Assembly: GCA_036723735.1 (NCBI GenBank)
Contig: DAIMGT010000025.1
Location: 1 to 46,543, forward strand
DNA: 46,543 nucleotides
Origin: UBA4656 sp002405525
GTDB lineage: Bacteria > Pseudomonadota > Gammaproteobacteria > Xanthomonadales > Ahniellaceae
Reading direction: 5' to 3'
Shown: positions 9,701 to 15,877 of the stretch, piece by piece
How the letters are laid out: each line of letters opens with the position of its first letter
Numbering within the stretch: the first letter of the stretch is position 1
Position numbers and translations under genes: made by a program
Notes under the pieces: generated by a model
The model's input: the letters and a program-made list of their open reading frames with translations, nothing else
Databases searched by the model: none
Told to the model about the DNA's origin: nothing

Positions 9701-9958
9701 CTTCATGTAGATCATGCTCTCGACGCCGTTGATCGCCTCTTCCAGCGGGGCGGCCACGGTGTCGGCGATGGTCATCGGATTGGCGCCGGGGTAGATCGCG
9801 GTCACCTGCACGGTCGGCGGCGCGACCTCCGGATACTCCGTCACCGGCAGGTTGGGGATCGCAATCAGGCCGGCGATGAAGACGAAGATCGACAGCACCG
9901 CCGCCAGGATCGGGCGATCGATGAAAACGCGCGAAAGATCGGTATGGGCGGAGGCCAT
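6698..9958 (-). CDS. RND multidrug efflux transporter, inner membrane pump (MexF/AcrB-like, HAE1 family)
   Basis: Proton-driven inner membrane pump that captures hydrophobic or amphipathic compounds from the periplasm and passes them to the outer membrane factor. The 1086 residues have the family layout: an N-terminal helix after FIDRPILAAVLSI, a large periplasmic loop, a helix bundle, a second loop and a C-terminal bundle. The proton-relay aspartates sit in TM4 (AIGIVVDDAIVVVEN). YPGANPMTIADTVAAPLEEAINGVE and KSSPNITMVVHL resemble the MexF branch more than AcrB. A run of seven valines lies just before FLQTWRASVIPL. It starts 3 nt after the fusion-protein stop. Confidence 0.95.
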   Translation of the reverse strand: MASAHTDLSRVFIDRPILAAVLSIFVFIAGLIAIPNLPVTEYPEVAPPTVQVTAIYPGANPMTIADTVAAPLEEAINGVESMIYMKSAAASDGTLSLSVTFALGTDIDLAAVQVQNRVAQALPRLPEAVRALGVTTAKSSPNITMVVHLVSPDGRYDGLYLSNFAALNVRDELARLRGVGQAQSFGAGNYAMRVWIDPDQAAQRGLTALDIVGAIGEQNVQVSAGAIGASPQPGGAAVQLLVNARGRLETPEQFGEIVLKTSADGAVTRLRDVARVELGSNTYALDSYLNNRQAAAIAIFEAPGANSIALSDAVRARMAELAQTFPEGVSWEVAYDPTVFVRRSIDSVVSTLLEAVLLVVVVVVVFLQTWRASVIPLLAVPVSVVGTFAVLLLLGYSINVLTLFGLVLAIGIVVDDAIVVVENVERHIEEGLSPLAAAHKAMGEVSGPIVAISLVLAAVFVPIAFIDGVTGQFYRQFAVTIAASVLISAFNSLTLSPALAAVLLQPRGAPKDVLARGIEGLFGRFFAAFNARFKRSSERYGGRIGGTIARAPRLLAIYGVLLGVTVLGFTQVPGGFIPTQDKQYLFAGVQLPEGATLERTEAAMQRMGEIAMATPGVADVVQFPGLNAIHFVSTPNVGVMFIGLDEPEDLPKPAAAIAGELTAQFGTIQDGLAFAFMPPPVSGYGNAAGVESYVVDRQRAGYGELNTATQALAGLVSQSPGFGPGSAFSSFQANVPQIDAVVDRTKVKESGLRLTDVYDTLQVYLGSAYVNDFNLFGRTFAVYAQADAPFRDEVGDVARLQVRNARGEMVPLGSVVSMVPSFGPDPVVRYNGYPAADLSASPLDPAAVSASDAVRIARETADRVLPRGMALEFTGLTYQQVNQGIAQFLVLPLCVLFVYLVLAALYESWSLPLAVILIVPMCLLSALAGIWVLNQANGLWFVAQILLGWIDPMTAAPPTIIDMNVFTQIGLVVLMGLACKNAILIVEFARELEDQGRHIVDAAVEACRLRLRPILMTSFAFIMGVVPLVFASGAGAEVRHVMGVTVFFGMLGVTFFGLFFTPVFYVVIRRLAQRFERKRAAEVSHA

Positions 9959-9961
9959 GGC

Positions 9962-11194
9962 TCAGCCCCCGCCGACTTCCGCGGCCGCGACAGGCACCGC
10001 CACGACGGTGTTCGGCGCGTCCATGGGCACCCTCAGCGGCACGATCGGAGCGCCCGGATGGAAGATCTTGCGCATGCCGTTGACCACCACCTGCTCGCCG
10101 GCCGCGAGCCCTTGCTCGACCACCACCAGGCCATCGACCACCGGCCCCAGCACCACATCCTTGCGCAACGCCCCGAGGAAGGCCGGCCCGCCTTGCGGTG
10201 GCGCGACCTGGCCGACGATGAAGACGTAGCGGCGGTCCTGGTCGGTCAGCACGGCCTGCGGATGGACCAACAGCGCGTCGCGCGCGCCGGCGTCCAGCAG
10301 CTGCACGCGGGCGAACAGTCCCGGGGTGAAGCGGCCGTCGGGGTTGGCCAACTCGGCGCGCGCGAGGATGGTGCCGGTCGCGGGATCGAGCGCGTTGTCG
10401 ACGAACACCACGCGGCCTTCGTGCGGGAATCCGGTCTCGTCGGCCAGCGCGACGCGCACCACGCTGCCGGCGCCCCCCGCGCCGGCGGAGGCGCCCTTCG
10501 GCGACCTGCTCTGCAGCCGCAGGTAGGCGCGCTCATCGCTGCGGAAGGCAACGAGGACCGGATCGAGGCTGACCACCGTGGTCAACACCGGCTCGCCGGC
10601 GCCGACCAGGTTGCCGACGCGCAGTCGCGCGAGGCTGGCGCGGCCGGTGATCGGCGAGGTGACGCGAGTGAAGCCGAGATTCAAGGCGGCCTGCCGCGCC
10701 TGCGCCTCGGCGGCCTCGAGGTCGGCCTGGGCGCGGCGCAGTTCGCCGCGGCGCTGTTCGAGTTCCTCGGTCGACGCCGCGCGCGCAGCGGCGAGCGTCT
10801 CGGAGCGCGCCAGTTCGGTGCGCGCGACCTCGGCCCGGGTGGCGGCGCTGGCGACGGCAGCCTGTGCGCTGTCGGCGGCGGCCCGGTACTCCCGGTCGTC
10901 GATGGTGAACAGCAGTTCGCCGCGCTCGACCAGGGAGCCATCCTCGAAGTGCACGCCGGACACGTAGCCCGCCACCCGGGGGCGGATCTCCACCGACTCG
11001 ATGGGCTCGATGCGGCCGGTGAATTCGTCCCACTGCGCGACGGGCCGGGCGACCACGGCGGCGACGTTGACTTCGGTCGGCGGCATTTGTGGCATCCCGC
11101 CGCCGCCGCAGGCGGCGAGCAGAGCGGCGGCGACCGAACCGGCGAAGGGGCGCATGGGACGCGGCACGCGTGGACGGACCTGGGTGGGCATCAT
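9962..11194 (-). CDS. RND efflux periplasmic adaptor (membrane fusion protein, MexE-like)
   Basis: Periplasmic adaptor linking the RND pump to the outer membrane channel. The 410-residue product has a lipobox LLAAC with C29. It continues with the HlyD-type order: a beta/lipoyl segment (QWDEFTGRIEPIESVEIRPR), an alpha-helical hairpin (about residues 105-165), the second lipoyl half (FTRVTSPITGRASLARLRVGN) and the beta-barrel domain. The first of two tandem ATGs (11194) overlaps the tetR stop as ATGA and is preceded by AAGGAAGG, a good ribosome binding site. The gene is therefore translationally coupled to its probable repressor. Confidence 0.94.
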   Translation of the reverse strand: MMPTQVRPRVPRPMRPFAGSVAAALLAACGGGGMPQMPPTEVNVAAVVARPVAQWDEFTGRIEPIESVEIRPRVAGYVSGVHFEDGSLVERGELLFTIDDREYRAAADSAQAAVASAATRAEVARTELARSETLAAARAASTEELEQRRGELRRAQADLEAAEAQARQAALNLGFTRVTSPITGRASLARLRVGNLVGAGEPVLTTVVSLDPVLVAFRSDERAYLRLQSRSPKGASAGAGGAGSVVRVALADETGFPHEGRVVFVDNALDPATGTILARAELANPDGRFTPGLFARVQLLDAGARDALLVHPQAVLTDQDRRYVFIVGQVAPPQGGPAFLGALRKDVVLGPVVDGLVVVEQGLAAGEQVVVNGMRKIFHPGAPIVPLRVPMDAPNTVVAVPVAAAEVGGG

Positions 11195-11829
11195 GGTTTC
11201 CTTCCTTTGCCGGAGGCGGCGGATTTCTTGATCGTGCGCTTGCGAATTCGGCGCGTGGCGGGCGCGGCTGCCGCGGCGCGGTCCGGCGCGGACCCGGCGG
11301 CGGCGAGCGACTCCAGCAGGGCCACGAAGCGACGCCGCGCGGCAGACGGCAGGTCGAGGAAGCCGAAGGTCTCCATCCAGAACAGGCCGTCGGCGGCCAT
11401 GCGCAGCATCAGGTGCCGCAGTTCAGCGTCAGTCCAGCGGCACGCGCCGACCTGCGCGCGATAGAAGTCGCGGCACGAGGCCAGCAGTCCCGGGTCGTGC
11501 GCCACCGCGCCGAGCATGCCGGACACGAAGCGCCGGTGATCCGCGTCGTCCTGGGTCGACGACCGGATGTAGGCGACCAGGTCCGGCTCCGGCCCGCATG
11601 CGCAGGCTGCGCGATGCGCGGCCAGCGTGCGCTCCCAGTCCTCGCGATCGCGCTCGACCAGGGCGCGCAGCAGGTGGTCCTTGGTCGGAAAGTGGTAGGT
11701 GATGCCACCACGGGTCACCCCGCTGGCGGCCACCACTTCCTCGAAGGTGAGCGCCGCGGCGCCGCGATCGCGCACCACCCGCGAGGCAGCGGCCAGGATT
11801 GTCGCGCGGGCTCTGGGCGAACGAGGCAC
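11191..11829 (-). CDS. TetR family transcriptional regulator, first gene of the efflux operon
   Basis: Probable local repressor of the tripartite pump and of itself. The 212-residue product starts RSPRARATILAAA and has a TetR N-terminal helix-turn-helix (about residues 8-55, FEEVVAASGVTRGGITYHF), then an all-helical ligand-binding region. The tail is rich in Ala, Arg and Lys. I chose GTG at 11829. The open frame continues upstream to 11949, but those residues overlap an inverted repeat and a -10 box, and TetR homology begins at the chosen start. The predicted mRNA is leaderless: the -10 TATAGT ends 7 nt before this GTG. Confidence 0.9.
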   Translation of the reverse strand: MPRSPRARATILAAASRVVRDRGAAALTFEEVVAASGVTRGGITYHFPTKDHLLRALVERDREDWERTLAAHRAACACGPEPDLVAYIRSSTQDDADHRRFVSGMLGAVAHDPGLLASCRDFYRAQVGACRWTDAELRHLMLRMAADGLFWMETFGFLDLPSAARRRFVALLESLAAAGSAPDRAAAAAPATRRIRKRTIKKSAASGKGRKP

Positions 11830-11835
11830 GCCATA

Positions 11836-11841
11836 ACTATA
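11836..11841 (-). promoter_or_regulatory. -10 element of tetR-efflux operon (predicted leaderless mRNA)
   Basis: On the minus strand TATAGT matches the sigma-70 -10 consensus at five of six bases. Transcription would begin at about 11829, exactly the first base of the GTG start. The -35 region is weak, and the operator inverted repeat overlaps this box. Confidence 0.55.
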
Positions 11842-11855
11842 CAGAATGTTCTGTA
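11840..11855. promoter_or_regulatory. Inverted-repeat operator for the TetR regulator
   Basis: TACAGAA-TG-TTCTGTA has perfect 7-bp arms separated by 2 bp. It is AT-rich in an otherwise GC-rich context and sits across the promoter spacer of the tetR operon. Size, symmetry and position fit a TetR-family autoregulatory operator that would also control the pump genes downstream. Confidence 0.7.
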
Positions 11856-11914
11856 CAGATATCGACCGGGAACGCGCGACCGGCGACAGGGGCGCCGCAG
11901 GACGGCGGCGCGCG

Positions 11915-12301
11915 TCAGCGCGGGCGGTCGATGCGCGCGAGCACGCCACCGAGCGGCGTCAGTCCGAGGGCTGCGCCGGCCGCGATCCCGGCGACGTTGG
12001 CGGCGAGGTCCCACGGATCGGCGCTGCGCCAGGGGGTCAGCGACTGCGCGAGCTCGATCGCCGCGCCCAGTGCGACGAAGCCGCAGGCGCGGGCCAGCAG
12101 GGCGCGCGGCACCGCCGCGAGCTGCGCGTACCACAGCATGATCGCGAACCAGCCCAAGGCATGCTCGATCTTGTCGGCGCCCTCGACAGGGATTGGCGAT
12201 CGCGGCATCGGCAGCAGGCAGACCACGACCGTGGCGGCGAGCGCCAGCCGCCCGAACCGGCGCCAGAGCGCGATGCGCGGCAGCCGGCGCAGGCCGCTCA
12301 C
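11915..12301 (-). CDS. VanZ-like family membrane protein
   Basis: Small integral membrane protein of 128 residues with about four hydrophobic helices. The VanZ-like signature includes PVEGADKIEHALGWFAIM and GAAIELAQSLTPWRSADPWDL near the third and fourth helices, with conserved acidic and His residues. VanZ confers low teicoplanin resistance in enterococci, but the role of proteobacterial homologues is unknown. The start is GTG at 12301, which overlaps the stop of the methyltransferase gene (GTGA). The much longer open frame upstream runs antisense-like through that gene and is not real. Confidence 0.8.
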   Translation of the reverse strand: MSGLRRLPRIALWRRFGRLALAATVVVCLLPMPRSPIPVEGADKIEHALGWFAIMLWYAQLAAVPRALLARACGFVALGAAIELAQSLTPWRSADPWDLAANVAGIAAGAALGLTPLGGVLARIDRPR

Positions 12302-13473
12302 AGGCGGAAGCCTTCGTCGATGGCGAGCCAGGGCAGGCGCGCGGCATCGAAGCCACGCAGGAAGGCCAGTGCCTTGAAACGCTCGCCCATCTCGCCGGGG
12401 AGTGCCAGCGTGCGGATCTCCTGCGCCAACGAAAGTCGGGCGACCGCGCCGGCGACCGCGCCGGTGTCGGCGATCTCGGCCAGTCCGGCCGCGAGCAGGA
12501 AGCGCGCCTGGCTCGCGTAGCAGGCCGGCACAAAACCCGCCGCGTACCCGGCCTCGGCCAGCGCCGTGAAATCGACGAAAGCGGTCAGGTCGCACAGGCC
12601 CGGCATCCACAGCGGGTCGGCGTGCGCGCGGTGGCGGTAGTGGCAGACGAGGGTGCCCATGGCGCGCTGCGGCAGGTAGTACTCGCGGCGCGGGTAACCG
12701 TAGTCGATGAACAGCGCCACCCCCTCGGCCAGCGCGCCGGCGACGGCGGCGAACCACTCCGGCAACCGCGGCAGCACCTCGGACACATAGGGCACCGGCA
12801 GCGCATCCGGGTCCTCGATCGCCCGCCCGAACGCCGCCCAAAGGCCGGGGTCGGCCGCGCGCTCGACGAAGCGCAGGCCACCGTCCGGTGCGGCGTCGAC
12901 CGCGCGTGCGAACAGGCCCTGCGCGCCGCGCCAGCAGAACATGCGCACCGGCAGCGCGTCGACCACCTCGTTGGCGAACAGCGCGCCGCGCCAGGGCGCG
13001 GCGGGCGGCGCATCCAGCCAGCGCACTCGCGCGGCCAGCGCGGGCGCACGCGCGGCCAAGGTCGTGGCCTGGCGCTGGCGCAGGTCGGCGCTCGTCTCCA
13101 GCACCAGGTACTCGTCCGGCAGGGTGTCGAGCCGCGCCCATTCGGCCAGCGCCGCGGCGGCGAAGGCCCCGCTGCCGGCGCCGATCTCGAGAAAGCATCG
13201 CCCTGCGCCCAGCGCCGGCGCCAGCGCGCGCGCCACGCAGCGCGCGAACACGGCGCCGAGTTCGGGTGCGGTGACGAAGTCGCCGGCGGCGCCGAACTTG
13301 GTTCGCCCCGCGCTGTAATAGCCGAGCCCCGGTGCGTACAGCACGCGCTCCATGTAGCGCGCGAAGTCCAGCGCGCCCACGCGCGAGATCTCCTCGCGCA
13401 GCAGCGCGGAGAGCCGCGCGCTGTGCGCGGCTTCGTCGGGCGAAGGCAACGGCAGGTCGAGGGTGCGGCTCAT
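12298..13473 (-). CDS. SAM-dependent methyltransferase, MidA/NDUFAF7 family (COG1565)
   Basis: Class I methyltransferase related to mitochondrial NDUFAF7/MidA, which dimethylates an arginine of a complex I subunit; the bacterial substrate is not established. The 391-residue product has the family signature GDFVTAPEL (64-72), the SAM-binding motif LEIGAGSGAF (95-104) and the conserved YLVLETSADLRQRQ and FIDYGYPRREYY segments. The ATG at 13473 (MSRTLDLPLPSPDEAA) fits the family start; the frame is open further upstream across the divergent promoter. It is cotranscribed with the VanZ-like gene through a GTGA overlap and is divergent from the pteridine reductase gene. Confidence 0.88.
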   Translation of the reverse strand: MSRTLDLPLPSPDEAAHSARLSALLREEISRVGALDFARYMERVLYAPGLGYYSAGRTKFGAAGDFVTAPELGAVFARCVARALAPALGAGRCFLEIGAGSGAFAAAALAEWARLDTLPDEYLVLETSADLRQRQATTLAARAPALAARVRWLDAPPAAPWRGALFANEVVDALPVRMFCWRGAQGLFARAVDAAPDGGLRFVERAADPGLWAAFGRAIEDPDALPVPYVSEVLPRLPEWFAAVAGALAEGVALFIDYGYPRREYYLPQRAMGTLVCHYRHRAHADPLWMPGLCDLTAFVDFTALAEAGYAAGFVPACYASQARFLLAAGLAEIADTGAVAGAVARLSLAQEIRTLALPGEMGERFKALAFLRGFDAARLPWLAIDEGFRL

Positions 13474-13502
13474 CCGATCACGCGCCCGGCACGGGAACCG
13501 CC

Positions 13503-13509
13503 GATAATC
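13503..13509. promoter_or_regulatory. Overlapping divergent -10 boxes for midA-like gene and pteridine reductase
   Basis: GATAATC reads GATAAT on the plus strand (13503-13508) and GATTAT on the minus strand (13509-13504). Predicted leaders are 23-24 nt in both directions, and a GAAGGGA ribosome binding site (13525-13531) precedes the plus-strand gene. The -35 boxes are not convincing. Confidence 0.4.
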
Positions 13510-13537
13510 GTGGAATCCGCCGTCGAAGGGAAACCGC

Positions 13538-14281
13538 ATGGCCGCCAACGAACGCCCCGTCGCGCTGGTCACCGGGGCCGCGCGCCGCGTCGGCCGGGCC
13601 ATCGCCCGCAGCCTGCACGCGGCCGGCTACGACCTCGCCCTGCACTACCGCAGCGCACGCCGCGAGGCCGAGCAGCTGGCCGCCGAGCTCGAATCGCGCC
13701 GCGAGCGCTCCGTGCTGCTGCTGTCCGGCGACCTCGCCGCCACGGCGGAACTCCCGGCCCTGGTGCAGCGCGCGGTGCAGCGCTACGACCGCCTCGACGC
13801 CCTGGTCAACAACGCCAGCGCCTTCCACCCGACCCCGATCGGCGCGGCCACCGAAGCGCAGTGGGACGAGCTGTTCGCCTCCAACGCCAAGGCGCCGTTC
13901 TTCCTCGCCCAGGCCGCCGCGCCGCACCTGCGCGCCGCGCGCGGCGCGATCGTCAATCTGGTCGACGTCTACGCCGAACGCCCGCTGCCCCGCCACACGA
14001 TCTACTGCATGGCCAAGGCCGCCAACGCGATGCTGGTGAAGTCGCTGGCGCGCGAGCTGGGACCGGAGGTCCGGGTCAACGGCGTGGCACCCGGCGCGGT
14101 GATGTGGCCGGAGGCCGGCAAGAGCGCCGCCGAGCAGGACGACCTGCTGGCGCGCACCGCGCTGCGCCGCGCCGGCAGCGCCGAGGACGTGGCCGGCGCC
14201 GTGCTGTTCCTGCTGCGCGACGCGGGCTACGTCACCGGGCAGATCCTGGCCGTCGACGGCGGGCGGCTGCTGGCGATCTGA
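13538..14281 (+). CDS. Pteridine reductase (PTR1/FolM-like SDR)
   Basis: NADPH-dependent reductase expected to act on dihydrobiopterin, dihydromonapterin or dihydrofolate. The 247-residue SDR has the TGAARRVGRAIA cofactor motif (residues 12-23), in which Arg replaces the usual third Gly as in PTR1, and NNASAF (91-96). The active-site stretch NLVDVYAERPLPRHTIYCMA has Asp143 where classical SDRs have the catalytic Ser, plus Y156 and K160. These are the PTR1 features that separate pteridine reductases from ordinary ketoacyl reductases. folK and folB lie nearby, which supports a pterin/folate role. Whether it belongs to the FolM or PTR1 branch is unsure. Confidence 0.88.
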   Translation: MAANERPVALVTGAARRVGRAIARSLHAAGYDLALHYRSARREAEQLAAELESRRERSVLLLSGDLAATAELPALVQRAVQRYDRLDALVNNASAFHPTPIGAATEAQWDELFASNAKAPFFLAQAAAPHLRAARGAIVNLVDVYAERPLPRHTIYCMAKAANAMLVKSLARELGPEVRVNGVAPGAVMWPEAGKSAAEQDDLLARTALRRAGSAEDVAGAVLFLLRDAGYVTGQILAVDGGRLLAI

Positions 14282-14302
14282 GCGGGCGCGGCGCGCCGGC
14301 GG

Positions 14303-15154
14303 TCACTTCGGCGCGAAGGCGCCCGCGAGCAGGCCCTGATCGAAGCCGGGCGCGGCCGGCGCACCGGTCGCGTGGCGGTAGAGCGCCGCGGCGTAGATGC
14401 CGGACAGCGCGGTCTGCACCAGCGCCACCAGGATCACGGCGACCACGGTGCCCGCGATCGCGACCACCAGCAGCCCGGTGCTCTGGCTGGCCGCCGAGCC
14501 GGCGATGAAGAGTGCGCCGATCAGGATCAGCATGAACTGCAGCAGGCCGAACACCAGCCCGATGCCACCCTGGCCGATCACGTTCTCGCCCCACGAGCGC
14601 TTGAGCAGGCGCGCACTTTCCTGCACCGCTTCCAGCGGTCCGACCTCCCGGGTGACCAGGATCGGCACCACCATGTAGGTGGCCACCGTCCAGGCCACGC
14701 CGAGCAGGCCACCGACCCAGCGGCCGAGCGCGCCCGCGCGCTCCTGCAGCGCGCGCAGCAGCATGCCGACGGTGGCCGCGATCACCGCGTAGCCGAGAAT
14801 CGGCCCGAGGCGCGAGAAGGCGATGCGGAAGCCGTCGCCGACCGTGGGATCGCCGCCCTGCAGGCGGATCATCGCCGCGCCGACCAGCGCCGACTGGAAG
14901 AAGAACATCACGAAGTACTGCGCGACATAGAAGCAGAAAGCCCAGCCGATCAGCAGCGGATCGGCGTCGCCCTCCGCCACGCGGTCGAGCCCGTCGAAGG
15001 CGCCGAGCCCCACCATCGGCAGCACGAAGCCGGCGGCAACGACCAGCGAGGCCACCGAAGCCACCAGCGGGAACACCAGCAGCTCCTTGTCCTGGGCCAG
15101 CACGCCGGCGCTGGCCTTGACCAGCGACCAGCTGCGCGAGAAACGCTCGAACAT
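14303..15154 (-). CDS. DUF6159-type integral membrane protein
   Basis: Uncharacterised 283-residue inner membrane protein with about six hydrophobic segments. Recognisable features are the N-terminal MFERFSRSWSLVKASAGVL, a first helix pair around residues 28-50, QYFVMFFFQSALVGAAMIRL and EVGPLEAVQESARLLKRSWG, as in DUF6159 proteins. A strong Shine-Dalgarno GGAGGAG precedes the ATG. It is convergent with the pteridine reductase gene, 21 bp apart. Function unknown; a transporter or channel-like role cannot be inferred from sequence alone. Confidence 0.8.
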   Translation of the reverse strand: MFERFSRSWSLVKASAGVLAQDKELLVFPLVASVASLVVAAGFVLPMVGLGAFDGLDRVAEGDADPLLIGWAFCFYVAQYFVMFFFQSALVGAAMIRLQGGDPTVGDGFRIAFSRLGPILGYAVIAATVGMLLRALQERAGALGRWVGGLLGVAWTVATYMVVPILVTREVGPLEAVQESARLLKRSWGENVIGQGGIGLVFGLLQFMLILIGALFIAGSAASQSTGLLVVAIAGTVVAVILVALVQTALSGIYAAALYRHATGAPAAPGFDQGLLAGAFAPK

Positions 15155-15253
15155 GGACCGGCTCCTCCGCGCCCGATGCGCGAACGGTCATTGAAACGCG
15201 CGGGCCCCTGCGGCGCAAGATCCCGGAAGTCACCCTGGGGCGGCCGGCTCACA

Positions 15254-15373
15254 GCCTGTAAAGAAACCCACATCCTGCGGGTTTTTCCAGTCGCGAGTCA
15301 TGCACTGGCGCGCATGGCCCGCCTGAGAGCCTGTTTTTCACGGCCTCTGCGTGCCTGTGAACAAACCCACATC
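15254..15373. repeat. Imperfect direct repeat pair with hairpin between folK and DUF6159 gene
   Basis: Two 21-bp copies (15254-15274 and 15353-15373) match at 19 positions, core AAACCCACATC. The second abuts the folK stop codon. The first copy continues into ACCCACA-TCC-TGCGGGT (15266-15282) followed by TTTT. On the minus strand this is a 7-bp stem with one G-U pair. It may be a folK terminator or a dispersed palindromic repeat. The rest of the 219-bp gap contains no gene. Confidence 0.5.
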
Positions 15374-15877
15374 TCAATCGAGGTCGGGCGCGCGCGTGGT
15401 GGCCTCCCCACCCCGCTGCTGCGGGAACCGGGCCCACAACTCGGCCAGCGTGCGCCCGAGCACCGGATGCACCACCTGGCCCGCGATGTCGGCCATCGGG
15501 CGCAGCACGAAGGCGTGCTTGACCAGTTCGCCGCGCGGCACTTCGAGGTTGCCCGGCCCGCGCAGCACGGCGCCGCCGAACAGCACGAGGTCGACGTCCA
15601 GCGTGCGCGAGGAAAAGCGCGGCATGTCGCGGCGGCGGCCGTGGCGGTCTTCCAGCGCGTGCAGCCACGCGTCCAGCGCCGCCGGATCAAGGTCGCTGTC
15701 GATGCCGACCGCGAGATTGAGGAAATCCGGGCCCTCGAATCCGACCGCCGGCGTGCGGTAGACCGGAGATACCACCAGCGCGCCGAAACGCGCGCGCAAT
15801 TCGTCGAGCGCAGCGCGCAGGTGGTGCTCCGGTTCGAGGTTCGAACCCAGCGACAGCCAGGCGCGGATCGCGCTCAT
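15374..15877 (-). CDS. folK: 2-amino-4-hydroxy-6-hydroxymethyldihydropteridine pyrophosphokinase
   Basis: Transfers pyrophosphate from ATP to 6-hydroxymethyl-dihydropterin, the step before dihydropteroate synthase in folate synthesis. The 167 residues show the HPPK pattern: WLSLGSNLEPEHHLRAAL, SPVYRTPAVGF, DFLNLAVGI and RTLDVDLVLFG. D95 and D97 in the last motif are the magnesium ligands, at the same numbers as in the E. coli enzyme. Its ATG overlaps the stop of the upstream sulfotransferase gene (ATGA), so it is probably translated from the same transcript. Confidence 0.95.
   Translation of the reverse strand: MSAIRAWLSLGSNLEPEHHLRAALDELRARFGALVVSPVYRTPAVGFEGPDFLNLAVGIDSDLDPAALDAWLHALEDRHGRRRDMPRFSSRTLDVDLVLFGGAVLRGPGNLEVPRGELVKHAFVLRPMADIAGQVVHPVLGRTLAELWARFPQQRGGEATTRAPDLD

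Noticed and set aside
8678..11464. 928-codon open frame antisense to the RND and adaptor genes
   Set aside because: The product is His/Arg/Asp-rich without motifs, and the opposite strand encodes unmistakable efflux proteins.
11830..11949. N-terminal extension of the TetR regulator to 11949
   Set aside because: The extension would code through the operator and the -10 box, and TetR similarity begins at about residue 8 from the GTG at 11829.
15266..15286. Classical rho-independent terminator reading on the plus strand
   Set aside because: The T run follows on the plus strand, but the stem then has an A-C mismatch and no plus-strand gene ends here; the hairpin pairs fully only in the minus-strand transcript.
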